Positions 10,648 through 22,500 of a stretch of 53,048 bases of DNA are shown here, piece by piece (positions within the stretch are counted from its first letter, which is position 1; each line of letters starts with the position of its first letter). Source of the stretch: Micractinium sp. NFX-FRZ (Eukaryota > Chlorophyta > Trebouxiophyceae > Chlorellales > Chlorellaceae); assembly GCA_029339195.1 (NCBI GenBank), contig JAPTJF010000434.1:1-53048 (forward strand), given 5' to 3'. The notes under the pieces were generated by a model, which did not search any database, had not been told where the DNA came from, and saw only the letters and a list, made by a program, of their open reading frames with translations. Position numbers and translations under genes: made by a program.

Positions 10648-13600
10648 TCAGGCTGAAGAGGTGGCCCCCTGGCAGCCGCTGCCCGCGCCGGCGGTGCACC
10701 CAAAGCAGTGGCTGTCAACCGCGATCCGCGCGCCTGCAGGGGAGGGGGGCGGGGCAGTGGGGAGGCAGGCAGAGGGTATGAGGCGGCTGCTTGAACCGCT
10801 GCTCGACATGCACAGTGCGCTACACACCTCCCTTTCAGCTACATACCTCCCTTTCACACACCCTCACACCTCCCTTTCGGCTACACGCCTCCCTCAATTG
10901 ACTGGTGCCCCCATCAAAAATCAAAACAATCAGAGGTCCAACCCACCCAGGCACCTGTGAGACCTGCCCGGCATCCGGCACCTTCATCGACCCACCCATC
11001 GAAATTCAACCGTTTGTGTCCGAACAAAAGCTGCAACCCACCCAGCGCGGCACCTGTGAGCTCTGCCAGGCCGCCCACCCCCCTCCAGCAACCCATCCCT
11101 CCAACCCAAACGCATGTTTTCCGTTGAACGCTTCCTATAGAGGGCGGGTAACCCACCTGTGAGCTCTGCCAGGCTGTCCAGGTCGAACACGGTGCGCCTG
11201 CCGGGGTGGGGCAGCCCCAGCTCCAGCTGCTGGTTGAAATCGCAGTCATACAGCCTGCAACAGGGGGAAAGGTGTGGGGCCGGTGATACAGATGGTGGGA
11301 ATGTGGCGGTGTGGTGGTGGGTGGGTGTGGCAGGTGGGTGGGTGTGCGGCGGATGGGGTGGGGTGGGGGGTGGGCGCAAAACAGGCAGCTGCTTCGAGCG
11401 GTGCGATGGGCGTGTGAAGGAGCACAGATGGGGCGCGCAGCCCGTGCTGCTGGCTGGCATCGCATGCGCACAGCCTGGGAGCTGGGCAAACCAGCAACCC
11501 AGAGAAGCAGCACAGGAGCATGCATGCAGGCGGGGCAGGTAAGAGTGGCTTGCATTTAGGGCCAGCCGATGCCAGCTGGCCAGCTCCAAGCTGTGAGCCC
11601 CCCAGCCCCAGCTGCTGCTGTGCCGTGCCAGCTGTCCCTTCTTCCGCCTGCCCCTAGCCACCGGTCTACCGACCCAGCCCACCTGCCGTCCCACCCCACG
11701 CTGAGCGTGTCTCGGCACATGAGGCCCTCGGCGGCAGCCGGGTTGAAGCTGTCCACCAGCAGCTGCATGTACTCTTCCAGCTTGCCCCTGCACACACAGG
11801 CAATGCATACAACCAGTCTGCTTTAATAGCTAGAATGGACACAGAGGCGAGGGCTAGAACTGTGCAACAGCAGCTCCTCCAGCTTGCCCCTGCTGGGGGG
11901 AGGGGGCGGAATAAACAACGCTAAGTGGGAGATGCAGATATGTTTTCGGGAGCAGAGCGAGTGTGGAACGTAAGGTGTCCACCAGCAGCTGCATGTACTC
12001 CTCCAGCCTGCCCCTGCACACCGCAAGGCGCACAACAACACCATTGATGTAGCTGGTTTGGAGGGGATATGCGAAAACGCGGAGATGTGACAACCCGTAA
12101 ACTAGGCCCGGGCTGAAGCTGTCCACCAGCAGCTGCATGCACTTCTTCAGGCAGGGCGAACAAGCAGGCAGGGAGGCGAGCGGGCATGCGGCATTCCCAT
12201 TTGCAGGCAGCAGCCCACCCCACCCTGCTCACTCTTTGGCCAGGTGGTCTGCCCACCGCTTGATGGGCATGTTGTTGATGCACAGCAGCGAGTTGAAGGT
12301 GATGCCAAAGTGCTCCGCCAGCTCCTGCACACATCATCATAACACCAGAGGGGGCGCGCATGCAAAATAGCGAAGGCGTTCATGAACCCCTTCACTTGCG
12401 TGTGTTTATCAGCAGAGCCCTGATTGGCAGGTAGGGACCAACACCTAAAAGCATCTCCTCCCGCCCCATCCCCTGTGGGACAGACCCCTCTGCTCTCTTC
12501 CGGAGGCAAACTTGGCTTGTACGCGAACGCCGGCTTTGACAGACTGGCGCGGCGCCAGGGCTTACCCCTCCGGGCCCCTTCCCATACCCACAAGACCACC
12601 AACAGCAAGTATAGAAGCAGCCCACCTGCTTGTACGCGGGCTCCAGCTTGGACTGAGGTGGCGCCAGGAAGACGCCCCCCGGGTTGTACACCAGGTCCAA
12701 CATCAGTCCGCTGCCCGGCTGCCCGTACCCCGCCGCGTTCAGCATCTGCAGCAGAGGGCGGATGCATGGCGGGCGGCGCACTCAATACGGGGGCAGGTGA
12801 GCCTAGGGCTGGGCTAGGGTGCCAGCAAATGGCGCCGTCACGCCGCAAAGTGAGCAAACCACAACGTTGCAGTGCCACACATCGTGCATGCCGTGAAGAT
12901 GGCTGGCTGGCCCGGCGGCAGTGCCATGATGCCAAGTTCCAAAATCTACACAGCTGACAGGCACATTTCCGACGGGAATGCTTCTCAGCCGTGCAAGCCC
13001 CCACACCTGCAGCCCCTTGATGCTCCGGTCGAACACGCCGCCGCCCCGCTGCTTGTTCACGTTCTCTGCAGGGGCAGGGGTGGGCGCAGGACAGGGCAGG
13101 GTGTGGGAGCGCTGGCCAGGTAAAGCAGGGTGTGTGGAGGGCTTGTTGCGCTCAGCAGGGTTGGGAGAGCAGGTCAGGCAAGGCAAAGCAAGCCGGGGTG
13201 AGGGCGCGCAGTGGGCAAGTGGCACACTGGTGGCCCCCAGGTGGCGATGCTGGTGCACAGGTGGGACACAGGGTGCTGCACGTGGTGGCACCGGCGGCTG
13301 AGGCCGTGCTGGCAGGGAGGGTCTGCAGCTTGCTCCAAGGCCTCCTCTCGCCCTGCCGCATGCTTACGCCCGCTGCACACCGCAGGCCCGTCAGCCTTAA
13401 CACCCACACGCCCCACACGCCCGCACCCACGCTGCAGCAAGGCTTCACCCACCCGCCCGCCGCACCCCACGCGCCCCACTCGCCCGCACCTGCGCTGTAG
13501 CAGGGCATGGATGCCACCACCCGCACTTGCTGCTCAGCCAGGAATGACACCAAGTCCTCCTGCCCGGGCTCCAGCAGCACTGCATGGGGACGGGGTGGAG

Positions 13601-16144
13601 TGGGATGAGGTTGGGGCTGAGGCGGGAAGCGGGTAGGAGGTTAAGGTGGGGAGAGGTGGTGTGAGGTGGGGTGGGGTGGTGGTGTTTGGTGGGGTGGTGT
13701 TAGGTTTGGTGGGGTGAAGTGAAGTGGAATGAGACGGGCGGACGCGGGAGGGGCGCGTGTGTGAAGGGCGCAAGCGGGGAGGCAACAAGTGGACGATGTG
13801 ACAATGCTCTCTGGCCCGGCTCCAGCAGCACTGCAGGGGGCCGGGGGTAGTGTTGGGGTGGGGTGAAGGTAAGGCCGCATCATCCAAAGAATATCGTAGC
13901 ATAGGAAGCAGTACAGTACTGCATGGTTTGCACCCAACAAACCACAGGCCTGTGAGGTTGCAGCGCTCTATTACCTCCACCACCGGCCGCCCTGCCTCTC
14001 GCAACCCAGCCCAGCCTCGCCCCAAACAGCAACACCACCCAGCATCTGACATGTCCACCAGACATGCTCGCCGCCGCCCACCTGTGAGGTTGCAGCGGTC
14101 GATGACCTCCACCCCCAGCCGCCGCGCCTCACGCACCAGATACCTGCCAGGGGGGGCAAAGGGAGGGGAGGCGGGGCGGGGTGAGCTGGGGTGTTCAGGC
14201 GAGGTTGTGATGCATTGGCCACGCGTCTCCACCGCCAGTCCTGCCGGCGCTGCCACAAGCCGCCCGTCCACACCCACAACCAAACTGAGGGGGCAGCACC
14301 AGAGCGCGCTCCAGTGCCCAGTTACAAGCCCACAACCACCGCGACCCACCCCTTCTGGCCTGCGCTGCCATCTTTGGTGCTCCGCTATGAGGCCTGGCAC
14401 ACACGCTGCCCCCTGCCGACATGCACTCTGGGTTACCCATCGTGGCGCAAACCTACTTGCTCACACCCTCAGCTAATGCACTGAAACTGAGCCGCCACCA
14501 GCGCCGCCCTGCCCGTGTGGCCTGGCACGTGTCCCCATGAAACATGAGGCCCTGGAAAGCTGCCCAGCTCACACGCTTCCCCTGCCTCGCCTACTAGTCA
14601 CCTGAATTCAGGCGTCAGCTCCGGCGCCCCGCCAGTCAGATCCAGCGTGCGCACGCTGCCCCCTGCGGCCACACAGCTGGCGGCAAGCAGCTGTATGCAG
14701 CGCTCGGCAACCTGCCGGCTCATCATCTCGGTCCGCCTGGAGGGCATGGCATCAGGGGCAGACAGGGTTAGTGGGGGGACTTGATGCGGGGTGCACAGGG
14801 AAGGCTTGGTGGGCAGGTGCGGCGTGGCGGGGCGGGGCGGTGCCGCCACCCCGTGGCAGCGGCGGCAGGCCTGTTGCGTTGCAAGCCCAAACGCAACACT
14901 GTGCAATACTCCTTGTGTTGCATTGCGTCAGTCCACTCACATGGGGGAGGATTCACGTGGCAGTGGCGGCAGGCCCGTTGCATTGCACATACCAAATCCA
15001 ACACTGTGCATCACGTCTTGTATTGCATTGCAGACGCCCACTCACATGGGGGAGGACTCCACGTGGCAGTGGCGGCAGGCCTGGTTGCAGTACAGCCCAA
15101 TGTTCAGCTGCAGGATGGTGGTGGGGCTGCGCGCCAGCGGGGTGCACCCAGCAGCCTGCGGAGCAGGGGGCAGTGGAGCAGTGGGTGGGGATGGCGAGGC
15201 ACACCGGTCCACACAACGAGCATGTAGGCAATTCACCAACCCAAGCAGCAGGGAGGACCTGCCTGGTACAAGTATTCGTTCACAGCAGCTACAGCAGTGA
15301 TAGTTTGGAGCAGCGGGAGCTGCCCACCCAAACCAGCCCGCCTGCTGCCGCCCGGCCAACCGCAACTGACTGAGGCTGTGTGCAGCACCGCTCCAAATGC
15401 CACAGCAACAGCATAGGAAGCAGCAATAGTTGCAAAGAGCACCGGCCTGCCACGCCACTTTCACAGGGGGCTGCTCTGCAGAGGGCTACTGCACAGGCCT
15501 ACCTGCAGCACTGATCCAAAAGGAGCCACCCCAAGGCTGTCTAAGGACCGCTGCCGCCGCTGCGCCTCCTCCCGTGTCAGCGCTGCCTGCGCAGGACACA
15601 ATGCGGTGAGAGGAGTGTGGGGAGGGGAGCAACAGCAGCGGCAGGGTTGCGCAGCAACCGCTCAATCGTGGGGCGCTGCTGCCGTGGCATGCCATATTGC
15701 CTGCCTTTCCATCCTGCAAGCAGTTGCATGGTGTTCGCCTGCAGACGGCTCTGTGTAGACAAGCAGGACTGGCGGTTTGCCGCAGTATTGGAAGCCCCCG
15801 ATGCCCGCCACCCGCAGCTGCCTGCCACAGCCCGCTCGCTGTGCCCCACTCCTCCCCAACAATGCCCTCCATTGACCACCCACCTGCCCCACTTCTGCCA
15901 CACGGGCATATAGCTGCTGCAGCTCGTCATCGCTTGCCAGCTGCTCCAGAGTTTCAGGGATCAGCGATGAGGCAGCGGAGGTGGCGGTGACAGCAGGCGG
16001 CTGGCCCTGGCTGGCGGCAGCGGCGGCTACAGTGCGATGGCGGCAGCGGCGGGGCGTGGCTCCAACGCCAGCGCTGTTTTCACGCCGCACTCGGCATGCC
16101 ACGCGTGTTGTTGTGCAACCGCAGGCTGTGACAGGGGCAGACAT
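10648..16144 (-). CDS. arsS: ArsS-like radical SAM protein (arsenosugar biosynthesis)
   Basis: Twelve exons: 16144-15893, 15586-15503, 15155-15046, 14736-14602, 14143-14082, 13579-13490, 13065-13007, 12745-12626, 12324-12233, 11787-11683, 11254-11157, 10733-10648, giving 430 residues. The first ~75 residues are Ala/Arg/Ser/Thr-rich with few acids, like an organelle transit peptide. The radical SAM cluster motif CNQACRHC has Cys135, Cys139 and Cys142. Downstream come LDLTGGAPELTPEF, VEVIDRCNLT, ENVNKQRGGGVFDRSI, YGQPGSGLMLDLVYNP, YMQLLVDSFNP, LYDCDFNQ and, at the C-terminus, HCFGCTAGAGSGC. This order matches the bacterial/cyanobacterial ArsS family (radical SAM plus C-terminal DUF3641-type Cys-rich domain). 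ArsS is known to transfer a 5'-deoxyadenosyl group from S-adenosylmethionine to methylated arsenic on the way to arsenosugars. The neighbours do not include an arsM, so the role rests on homology. Confidence 0.93.
10940..11073 (-). repeat. Two echoes of arsS exon 11 end
   Basis: Copies at about 11037-11073 and 10940-10968 repeat the 3' edge of exon 11 with its donor (real copy 11150-11180, cacctgtgagctctgccagg). Both lie downstream in transcription order, inside the last intron. Confidence 0.8.
11862..12157 (-). repeat. Three echoes of arsS exon 10 start
   Basis: Copies at about 11862-11893, 11975-12020 and 12108-12157 resemble 11740-11792, which spans the acceptor and the codons for EGKLEEYMQLLVDSFN. 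The middle copy would still read GRLEEYMQLLVDT. All three lie upstream of the true exon on the minus strand. Confidence 0.85.
13811..14000 (-). repeat. Echoes of arsS exon 6 start and exon 5 end
   Basis: 13811-13845 repeats the acceptor and first codons of exon 6 (real 13557-13594; LLEPGQ). 13949-14000 repeats the 3' part of exon 5 (real 14080-14130) and still reads VVEVIERCNLTG against VEVIDRCNLTG. Both stand in the intron between the two exons, each on the side of its parent's edge. Confidence 0.85.
14835..15110 (-). repeat. Tandem array containing three versions of the Fe-S exon end
   Basis: A unit of about 106 bases is repeated roughly 2.6 times. The first version (15046-15110) is the true end of exon 3 with CNQACRHC. 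The second (14933-14989) still reads ACRHCHV and keeps the GTGAGTGG donor. The third (about 14843-14886) reads QQACRRCH. The shared spacer contains caacactgtgca and cattgc blocks. Confidence 0.9.
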
Positions 16145-16516
16145 GCTGCTTCGCACAGTCTGTGAGCGACTGAGGCCGGGTGATTGCCTGTGGGAACAGA
16201 TCACTACGTTAACGCACTGTGGCGCAGGAAGGGCTCGCCAGGGAGCGCCGTCAGCGAGGCGCCAAATTGCGGCTGAGCTGGCAAATGTGCCCCCAACAGG
16301 GCTCTCCGACCGCACCGATCATGCTCAGAGAGAATATAGTAATTACAAAGAGCGCTGCTGAGGGTCTCAGGTGCAGCAACCAACCACAACCCTCGCACAG
16401 TTGGGAGAGCGGCCTTCACACTCGGGCGACCCGCTGCTCGCTGCTCTTACCTTCAGGCAGTCAGCCGACACACTCTGCGCCCGCGACCGCGGGTGTTGCG
16501 TGCCGCAGGCGTAGCC
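16145..16516. promoter_or_regulatory. Divergent promoter region, arsS / FtsH
   Basis: 372 bases separate the two start codons. An AT-richer island lies at about 16326-16348 (agaatatagtaattaca). No distinct TATA box or known operator is recognised. Both 5' untranslated regions must lie here, so the two promoters are very close or shared. Confidence 0.55.
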
Positions 16517-19500
16517 ATGTCACTAGGCAGTGCGCTCCTCAGGGCACCGTCCACCACTGGGCGGCTGGCGGGACCGGATGATCACAGGCAGCGGCTGGCC
16601 GGCGCGCGGCCCATGGCAGGAGCGGTGGCAGCAGCGGCGGCGCCGCCACCGCTCGGCGCCAGCGCAGCCTCAAGTGCTGCCAGTAGGTGCTGCCGAGCGG
16701 CTTCGGTTGGGCGGTGCCGGCAGCCTGCAGTGCCGCACCTAGCCCTGGCAGGCAGCAGCAGAGTTGCGGCAGCACGCAGGCCACAGCTACGGCTGCCCCC
16801 TGCCTGTGCGTCCGACGCCAGCGGCGGTGGCGGTGGCGGCAGCAGCGGCAGCGGCAGCAGCCCCGCCACAACCGGCAGCGGCAGCGGCAGCGGCAGCGCT
16901 GCCAGCAGCACAAGCCCCAGCACCAGCAACAATGCCAGCAGCGGGGAGCCTCCCTCTGAGCGGCGCTCGCAGAGCCACAAGTCAGGTGATCTTGAGGAGC
17001 TGGGGCAGAGTGCCTTGGTTGTTGGTTGGCTTGGAGGCTGTGCTTCCATGCTTCCGGGCGACGACGGCCCCATGGGGTCCAGCCTGTGACCTTTTTTGTT
17101 TGTGCCGTGAATTTTCTGCTGTGCTTGCGGCGCCGTAAGGGACTGCAGGTGGTGGCCAGCGACTGCTTGTAGGGCGTGTGCCGTCCCAGCAGGCTGCCAG
17201 TCCTCCCCTTCTTCCCCCCTTCCTCTCGCGTGCTTCCCTTCTGCACGTTCAGCAGCCCTGGCGCCGCCGCTGCCGCCCTCCCGATGATGTGCAGGCCGCA
17301 AGCAGTCCTCCTCCTCCCCCTCCTGGCTCTCCCGCCTCTACACAAACCTCAAGTCGCAGCAGCCGCTGCGGATAGGTGAGGGGGCGGTGTGTGCCTCCTC
17401 CTCGCGAGGGTCTCTGGACTTTGGAGTGTTGCTGCCCTCTGTGTGGCAGCCTGAGGAGTTTGGAGGCGCAGCAGCCGCTGGGCGGATCGGAGCCAGCTGG
17501 GACGATTGTACGGCCGGCTGCTCGCGCGCTGCACAGAGCATGCTCCTGCCTGCACCCGAACCTGTCCCGCCAAGCTTCAGTGCCGGGCCGGGCTTCACAG
17601 GAGACTGACCCGACCCCTTGCTTGCCCCAGCAGCTGGCCAGCGCCCGCTTGCCGCCTGCGCCCCGTGGCGGCGAGAGCACACGGTCCCTATCGTCCCGCG
17701 AAGGTGTGCCCTCGCACCCCGCTCACAACATTACCCTCCCACCCACCCGCCCGCACCGCCCTCGCCCTCCCTCTCGTCGGCACCCCCGCCCATGCAGTGC
17801 TCAACATCGCCATGGTTGTCTTTCTGATGCGCTTCTGGCCTGTGCCCGGCGGGCGCTCCCCCCTGGGGCAGGTGGAGCCGGTGACCGTGCAGGCAAGTGC
17901 CTTGCACAACCAGTGGCACTGTACATGCATATTGTAGCGGGAGGGAGGGTAATTTGACGGAAGACAAGGGACATGTGGGGCCAGCAACCGTGCTTGCTAC
18001 CAAACCGCCATGCTAGTTGTCAACAGGGGAGGGTGAGTGGGGCAGTGGAGGGCGCTGCGCTGCGCCGGGCGGCCGCTTTGTCATGTTGTTTTGCTGTCTC
18101 GTCTTTACCCGTGGCCGTGTTTCAGTTCACTCATCCCCTGCGTCCCTTTTTTTGTTTGCAGGTCGCCTTCAGCGAGTTTGTGAAGCAGGTGCAGAAGAAC
18201 GAGGTGCAGCGCGTGGTGATCGACTCGGCATCCAACGCTTTCACCTTCACCCTCCGCCCCTCCTCACCCCTCTACAAAATGCTGCCCGGTGGGTGCCTCC
18301 CCCCCTCCCGCTGCTGCTGGCCCCTGCTTGCTGCTGCCTCGCTGCACAGCACACACTGGGGCCTTTCGGATTCTCTCAGCAAAGTTGTGGCGGATGAGGG
18401 CGGGGGTGAAGTGGGGTTGGGGGCAGGTGTTGCGGAACGCAGCGAGGGAAGGTAGGGGGGGACGGGTACGGGTAGCGGGATGGGACCATCCACCTCACTT
18501 TCCACCCCGCCGGCTGCCCCACACGCCACGCTGAAGCATCTGCATTCGCAGCCTTGTTAATTTCCGTCACCAACCGATGCACTTTCTTCTTGTTCCCGCA
18601 GAGTCTCTGGACCGCAACCACCTCAGCTTCCAGACGATCCGCCCCGCCGACTACCCCACCCCCTACGACGCCATGCTGAAGCACAACATCCAGTTTTCGG
18701 CGCTCGACAAAAAGGCGGGGCGGCTGTCCACCCTGCTGGTACGCTTGGCGCTTCCCCCCCTGTTGATTGCTGCACTGTGTGGTGGGGGCCGTTTTGAGGA
18801 CCAGGTCACGGGCCAATCTGTTTACACCTGTCCACCGTATTGCTGCACCTGATGCAGACCTACGCGGCCGTTGCACTGGTGGTAATTGCCGTGCTGAACA
18901 AGCTGCCCATCAAGCTGCTGCCTCAGCGGGGCGCCGGGCGGCGTCACGCGCAGGAGAAGGTTCAGGTGCGTCCGCTGCTGCTTTCCTGCGTGCTGTTGCT
19001 TTCCTGTGTGCTGCTGCTTGCCTGGGTACTGGAGTCGCCTTATGTGCTGCGTTCTTATGCGTCCTTTCCGCACAACGTTGTGGACACACCAAGGTTTCAG
19101 TCTGTACAATTTTTCTGCCACGGGGGGGCGGCGCCAGCATGAGTGGAGCTGGGCGGAGCATGACATTTCAGGCATGGGGGGTGGTCAATGCTGCGTGCGC
19201 CGCTGCCGCCGGCTTGATGTGCAGCGCGGCGCGACGTGGTCCTGCATGCGAACCACAGCGCACGCAGCAGGGCGCACGCCAGCAAGGCGTGCGCAGCATC
19301 CTGCTCGCCAGCGTGTCAGCCAGCTGGCGGCCGCTGTGCCCGCCAAGCTTCTGCGGCTCCGCCTGCCGCCGCTCCCCCCGCCCCACCCTCTCCCGGTGCC
19401 TCGTCGTCTCCCCCGACCTCCTGCAGAGCCCCATCACGTTTGATGACGTGGCGGGAGTGGATGAGGCCAAAGAGGAGCTAAAGGAGATTGTGGTGAGCTG

Positions 19501-22500
19501 GCGGGAGGGGAGCGGGGTGACAACCGCTGGGGCAGGGGGGTTTGTCACCCGAGTACAGCTTCTATGGCGTGTGGCTAGGCTCACCCGTGCGAGGCCATTA
19601 ATACCGCATGCCATCCTCATGTATCGCTGCTTTCGTCAATTGCGATGATCTGTGCACCCAACCCACCTGCAGGACTTCCTGCGCTACCCCGAAAAATTCA
19701 CCCGCCTGGGGGCGCGCCCGCCCAGCGGCGTGCTGCTGGTGGGGCCTCCGGGCACCGGCAAGACGCTGCTGGCGCGCGCCGTGGCAGGTGCGGCCACCGC
19801 TTACAGCGTATCGAGGTTGTGTGCAAGGGGGAGGCCTAGTCAGCTGCCTGCTGAGGCCGGCGGGCGGACCGGCAGCGGCCCACTCGGAATGCGTCCCTCC
19901 TCCAGCTGCCCTGCCCAGACTGTGTGGGAACGCACATACGCATGCCCGCACCTTGGCCCTGCATCCATTCACACGCACATGCACCGTTCCGCTCTCTCCC
20001 GCGCTGCAGGCGAGGCCGGCGCCCCCTTCGCCATCTGTGTGCAGCTCACTGCGCCGCCCTGCTCGGTCTCTGTGTGCAGGCGAGGCCGGCGCCCCCTTCT
20101 TCTCCATCAGCGCCTCCAAATTCGTGGGCAAGCTCAACACCTCGTGCCTCGCCCTCTCCTCACTGTTGCATTCCTGTTGCCTGCAGGCGAGGCCGATGCC
20201 CCCTTCTTCTCCATCAGCGCCTCCGAATTTGTTGAGCTGTACGTGGGCATGGGAGCGATGCGGGTGCGGGAGCTGTTTGCCACCGCCCGCAAGGAGGCGC
20301 CCGCCATCGTGTTCATTGATGAAATCGACGCGGTGGCCAAGGGTGAGGGTTTGTGTGTATATGTGTGTGGTTGCGTGTATGTAGTTGGGTGGCAAAGGCA
20401 AGCAGGGCGGGGCGGGGGGGCTGTTCAGGGATGGTGGGCTCAGCGGGGGGTGCTAGCGGAGGGCAGGACGCTACACGTGTGCAGGTCCTTGCCGGTTTCT
20501 GCATGGATGAGGTGAATGTGATGGCCAAAGGCAAGACGGGCAGGGCGGGGTGCTTGATGCAGCCCCACAGTCAGTCAGTCAGTGCGCCCGGGGCAAAGCG
20601 TGATGCCTGGCCCCAGCGCGGGCCGGCGGCTGTGCTTTCCAGCAAGCGTGTTGCATTGTCCCCACCCACGCAGTCACTTTCCTCACTTTAGCCGCGACTT
20701 GCGGCCGTTCCCTCAACTTGCCTGGCCAGCCCCCAAACCTCTGCTTACACCTCCCGTGCCTCACTGCCCCACTCTTCCCCCTGCCCCCCGCGCCCTCTGC
20801 AGGCCGCGACTCGCGCCTGCGCAGCGTGGGCAACGACGAACGGGAGCAGACGCTGAACCAGCTGCTGACAGGTGCGGTGTGGGGAGCCAGCTATTAGGGG
20901 AAGTACGGGTGACCCATGCCCACCGGACCACCGAGTGGCCCACTGTTCCAAACTGTTCCAAACAAAGTTGCGGAGCTGCCGAGCTGGAACAGGTTGTGAC
21001 ACCCACAGCACCGCCATTCCCAGCGTCATCCGCATTGCCGCTGCACACAGGCCCCAGTCGCACTGGGTCGCGGCCCCTGACTCTCTGTCTCCACCCTCGC
21101 TGTTAACAACCTATCTGCCATCTCATATTGCCGCAGAACTGGACGGTTTCGACAGCCACAAAACCGCCCCCGTCATCTGCATCGCGGCCACCAACCGCCC
21201 CGACGTGCTGGACGCCGCGCTGCTGCGCCCCGGCCGCTTTGACCGCCGCGTGTCGGTGGAGCGGCCGGACAAGCAGGTGGGCAGGAAGACGGGGGCGGCA
21301 TGCGTGCATTGCAATGCTTCTGTTGATGGTGGTGGTGGGTTTGGGGGGTGGGGGCGGGCTCTTGAATGAACATACCACGGCGTCTGGAAAGTGCGGGCTG
21401 CCGACAGTAACCCAGCAAGCGGGGCGCAGGATGACACCAGCCCCTCCCCTTCCGAAATGCTGTCCCCCACTGCAGGGGCGCTGCGAGATCCTGCAGGTCC
21501 ACATCAACCAGCGGGGGCTGCCGCTGGGGGAGGATGTGCGTGTGGACACGCTGGCGGCGCAGGTGGGCACTGTGCCTTCACTTTGTGCGCTGCTTCACTT
21601 GATGTACTGCTGCTCTGCACTTTGTGTGCTGCTAGGACAGGGTTCAAGAGGGGCTGCCGCTGGGAAAAAGGCCGTCGGGGCGGAGACGTGCCACGTGTGC
21701 TTACGCACGTTGCTTCACTGTCAGGAGTTTACCTGCGGGCGCTGACCTGGCCAACCTGGTCCCTCTTTTCCCTCGCACATCTGCTCCTTGACCATGCCTG
21801 ATCTGTATCTGTGCACCTGCTGCTGCAGACCACCGAGTTTGCAGGTGCCGACCTGGCCAACCTAGCCCCCGTTTCCCTCACGCACCTGCTTCCTGATCAA
21901 GCTAACTCAAACCTCGCACCTGCTGCTGCAGACCACGGGGTTCACGGGCGCTGACCTGGCCAACCTGGTCAACGAGGCCGCCCTGCTGGCGGGGCGCGGC
22001 AACAAGGGTGCGCTGCGCATGATGTGCCATGCTGTGCTGGGCCATGCTGTCCTTGCGGTCTGTGTGCATGCGGCCCCCGCTGCATGTGCGCCCGCACCAC
22101 ACGTGCTGCCAGCGGGCTCCCGACTGTCACCAACGCACTAAGCACACTGCCTGCACTCGTTGTTCATCACGCTGCTGCAGGCCTGGTGACTGCCGCCGAC
22201 TTTGACGCCGCCATCATGCGGTCGGTGGCGGGCATTGAGAAGAAGCGCAGCGTGCTGCAGGTGTGCTTGCTTCCCTCCCTGCTTCGCACCAATTGGGGAG
22301 GGGGTGTGGGGGGTTGACGGTGTTGGCAAGAGCGGAGAAAGCGCAGCGCGCTGCAGATGCAGTTGTTTTCCTCCTTACTGCATCGTACCACAGGAGGAAG
22401 GGCCGGGGCTGACGGGGACAGAGGAGAAGCGCAGCGTGCTGCAGATTCACTTATCTACTCCACACTGCACGATACCAAGGGAGGCGGGTGTGGGGGGTTT

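Noticed and set aside
16493..16516. In-frame GTG as FtsH start
   Set aside because: Nuclear genes start with ATG; 16517 gives a standard transit peptide.
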